Assembly (NCBI GenBank): GCA_947457025.1
Contig: CANGUI010000070.1
Span: forward strand, 1-8,334
Direction of reading: 5' to 3'
Source: Flammeovirgaceae bacterium
GTDB taxonomy: Bacteria > Bacteroidota > Bacteroidia > Cytophagales > Cyclobacteriaceae
DNA: 8,334 bases
In this document: positions 6,590 to 8,334 of the stretch, in pieces
How positions within the stretch are numbered: position 1 is the stretch's first letter
Layout of the letters: each line of letters starts with the position of its first letter
Notes under the pieces: generated by a model
Databases searched by the model: none
The model's input: only the letters and a program-made list of their open reading frames with translations
What the model was told of the DNA's origin: nothing
Translations under genes and position numbers: made by a program

Positions 6590-6651
6590 CCGCTTTCAGC
6601 GCTGATAACGACCGTTTCGGAGATAACTTTTGGCTTTTGTGGAGCCTGTGC

Positions 6652-6671
6652 AGCTCTTGATGTTCAAGGCT
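6652..6671 (-). terminator. Hairpin just after the psd stop codon (possible transcript end)
   Basis: On the minus strand AGCCTTGA, loop ACA, then TCAAG-A-GCT forms an 8-bp stem with one bulged base, starting one base past the psd TGA (6673-6675). No U-tract follows, so it may be a weak or factor-dependent terminator, or a 3'-end stabilising stem. The rest of the 6552-6672 gap contains the desaturase promoter element and nothing else recognised. Confidence 0.3.
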
Positions 6672-6672
6672 T

Positions 6673-7335
6673 TCAGGGCAATTCAGCAATGACCGTGCGG
6701 CCTCCGCGTGTCATTTCCCCCGGCTTTACTACAACACGTGCGTTTAGGGGCAGAAAAATATCTACCCGCGAGCCAAATTTGATGAAGCCAAACTCTTCGC
6801 CCTGCTGTAGGGTTTGCCCGGTTTGTACATACCACTTAATCCGGCGGGCCAGCGCGCCGGCAATCTGGCGGAACAGAATTTCCGTGCCATTGCCCATGCG
6901 CGCCACCACGGTAGTCCGTTCATTCTCCGTGCTGGATTTGGGGTGCCAGGCCACGAGGTATTTGCCGGGATGGTAGCGGAAGTAGCTGATGGTGCCGGCC
7001 ACCGGCATCCGGTTAACATGCACATTCACCGGAGACATGAAAATGGAGACCTGCTTTCTGCGCGACTTCAGGTATTCACCTTCTTCAGTTTCTTCAATGA
7101 CCACCACCTTTCCATCGGCCGGGGCCAAAACGTGGTTAGCCTGCGTGGGAATCTCAAATACCGGGCTTCGGAAAAACTGTAGGATCATCACATAAAATAT
7201 CAGGCCTGCACCGATGATCAAATTGCGCGCAATCGCATGTTCGGGATAAAGGAAGTGATCGGCAACCCAAATCAGGGCAACCAGCGCAATCAGCAGTACA
7301 AACAACAACGTGCGGCCTTCTTTATGTATCGTCAT
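6673..7335 (-). CDS. psd: Phosphatidylserine decarboxylase, short (archaeal-like) type
   Basis: Pyruvoyl enzyme that decarboxylates phosphatidylserine to phosphatidylethanolamine at the inner membrane. The 220 residues begin with two hydrophobic segments (about 9-27 and 37-55), followed by the catalytic domain: APADGK (71-76, D74), MSPVNVHVNRMP (from 100, H106), SSTENER (134-140) and GFIKFGSRVDIFLP (from 183). Ser189 in FGSR is the expected self-cleavage site, leaving a beta chain of 188 residues and a pyruvoyl alpha chain of about 32. The length fits the short PSD group, not the roughly 300-residue E. coli type. ATG 7335 is preferred; a GTG directly before it (7338) could also serve. The start is 9 bases after the gdh stop, so the two genes are probably co-transcribed. 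No pssA is visible in the window. Confidence 0.93.
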   Translation of the reverse strand: MTIHKEGRTLLFVLLIALVALIWVADHFLYPEHAIARNLIIGAGLIFYVMILQFFRSPVFEIPTQANHVLAPADGKVVVIEETEEGEYLKSRRKQVSIFMSPVNVHVNRMPVAGTISYFRYHPGKYLVAWHPKSSTENERTTVVARMGNGTEILFRQIAGALARRIKWYVQTGQTLQQGEEFGFIKFGSRVDIFLPLNARVVVKPGEMTRGGRTVIAELP

Positions 7336-7344
7336 CACATTCGT

Positions 7345-8334
7345 TTAAAAACCGCCCCGGAATTTATACGTCTTAGCCACTTTGTCGATGGCTACCATGT
7401 AGGCGGCTATGCGCAGGGAAACTTTATAATCGTTGGCAGTTTTGTACACATTGTCAAAGGCGTCTTTCATAATCCGGTCACTTCTGCGGTTTACGCGTTC
7501 GGCTGTCCACTTGTAACCGAGGCGATTTTGCACCCACTCGAAATAGCTCACCGTTACGCCGCCGGCGTTGGCCAGAATGTCGGGTACCACACTGATTCCT
7601 TTTTCGTAAATGATGCGGTCTGCTTTAGAGGAGGTGGGGCCATTCGCGCCCTCCACAATGAGCTTCGCCTGAATCTGTCCGGCATTGTTGTTGGTAATCA
7701 CGTCTTCGGTGGCCGCGGGCACCAGTACATCTACCGGCAGTGTCAGGATTTCCTGCCCACCGATCTTTTCGGCCTCGGTGAAGCCCTCAAGAGTGCCCTT
7801 GTTTTTGTCGCGGTAGGCGAGTGCCTGCTCAATGTCAATGCCATTCGAGTTGTAGTAGGCACCGGAGATATCGCTTATCGCCAGAATCTTCAGCCCGCGC
7901 TCTTCCAGCAGACGCGCTGTCCAGGAGCCTACATTGCCAAATCCCTGAACGGCACAAGTTGCTTTGTAGGGATTGATTTTCAGTTTTTCCATGGCCGCCA
8001 TGGTGGTGACCATCACCCCGCGACCGGTGGCCTCGGTGCGCCCCAGCGATCCGCCCATTACGATGGGTTTACCCGTAACTACTGCCGGCACAGTCATCCC
8101 TTTGTTGCGCGAATATTGATCCATCAGCCACGCCATCTCACGCGGGCCCGTACCCATGTCGGGTGCGGGAATGTCCTGATCGGGACCAAAAACATCCATC
8201 ATGGCCTGCGTGTAGCTGCGCATGAGGCGCTCGATCTCACCGGCCGACATCTCGCGCGGATTGCAATTTACACCGCCCTTGCCGCCGCCGTAGGGAATAT
8301 CCACCACGGCACACTTCCACGTCATCCACGCGGC
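7345..8334 (-). CDS. gdhA: Glutamate dehydrogenase (N-terminus outside window)
   Basis: Interconverts glutamate with 2-oxoglutarate and ammonia in the cytoplasm. About 330 codons are visible; the frame runs off the window edge, and the in-frame ATG at 8325 is internal, since the preceding residues AAW continue the family alignment. Roughly the first 100 residues are missing. Numbered from that Met: K4 (MTWK) and K16 (PYGGGKGG) match the substrate-binding and catalytic lysines with the family spacing of 12, and D56 (APDMGTG) is the catalytic Asp, 40 further on. GFGNVG (128-133) is the dinucleotide-binding loop, and D152 at the end of the second strand favours NAD over NADP. S260 in GGVTVSYFEW supports glutamate over branched-chain amino acids, although a leucine/valine dehydrogenase relative cannot be fully excluded. 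The protein ends KFRGGF, and psd follows after 9 bases. Confidence 0.92.
   Translation of the reverse strand, partial: AAWMTWKCAVVDIPYGGGKGGVNCNPREMSAGEIERLMRSYTQAMMDVFGPDQDIPAPDMGTGPREMAWLMDQYSRNKGMTVPAVVTGKPIVMGGSLGRTEATGRGVMVTTMAAMEKLKINPYKATCAVQGFGNVGSWTARLLEERGLKILAISDISGAYYNSNGIDIEQALAYRDKNKGTLEGFTEAEKIGGQEILTLPVDVLVPAATEDVITNNNAGQIQAKLIVEGANGPTSSKADRIIYEKGISVVPDILANAGGVTVSYFEWVQNRLGYKWTAERVNRRSDRIMKDAFDNVYKTANDYKVSLRIAAYMVAIDKVAKTYKFRGGF

Noticed and set aside
6591..6603. Short CGCT-TTC-AGCG hairpin upstream of the desaturase
   Set aside because: Only four base pairs; expected often by chance and not placed to act as an operator with any confidence.

Overview
The window looks like ordinary chromosome from a member of the Bacteroidota, probably Cytophagales-like; the rank below phylum is inference. 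The evidence is a LspA with the long internal loops typical of that phylum, a carboxypeptidase-regulatory/MG2/TonB-plug surface protein, almost no strong Shine-Dalgarno sequences, and two matches to the Bacteroidota -7 promoter element (TAnnTTTG/TAnnTTCG). Base composition is moderate and fairly even. I see no tRNA, rRNA, CRISPR array, insertion sequence, integrase or phage gene.

Left half, plus strand (1-5328): the 3' end of ileS, then lspA and a free methionine-(R)-sulfoxide reductase (fRMsr/MsrC), separated by 9 and 2 bases and very likely co-transcribed. A 61-base gap with a -7-like element precedes a HisC-type PLP aminotransferase that carries a twin-arginine signal peptide. It is followed closely by a VOC/glyoxalase-fold protein (10-base gap) and a 655-residue exported protein with carboxypeptidase-regulatory, MG2 and TonB-plug domains (26-base gap).

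Right half, minus strand (8334-5445): a glutamate dehydrogenase (its N-terminus lies beyond the window edge) is followed after 9 bases by a short-type phosphatidylserine decarboxylase. A front-end-type membrane fatty acid desaturase comes next, with its own consensus -7 element. Psd and the desaturase both act on membrane lipids. The two halves converge at 5329-5444, which holds overlapping inverted repeats but no classical U-tract terminator.

The genes are mostly housekeeping and I do not see a new multi-gene system. The points most worth a second look are the Tat-exported aminotransferase, the methionine-free fRMsr with an extra cysteine beside a conserved one, the barrel-less TonB-plug protein with a Cys pair in its plug, and the LspA insertions between conserved acidic residues.
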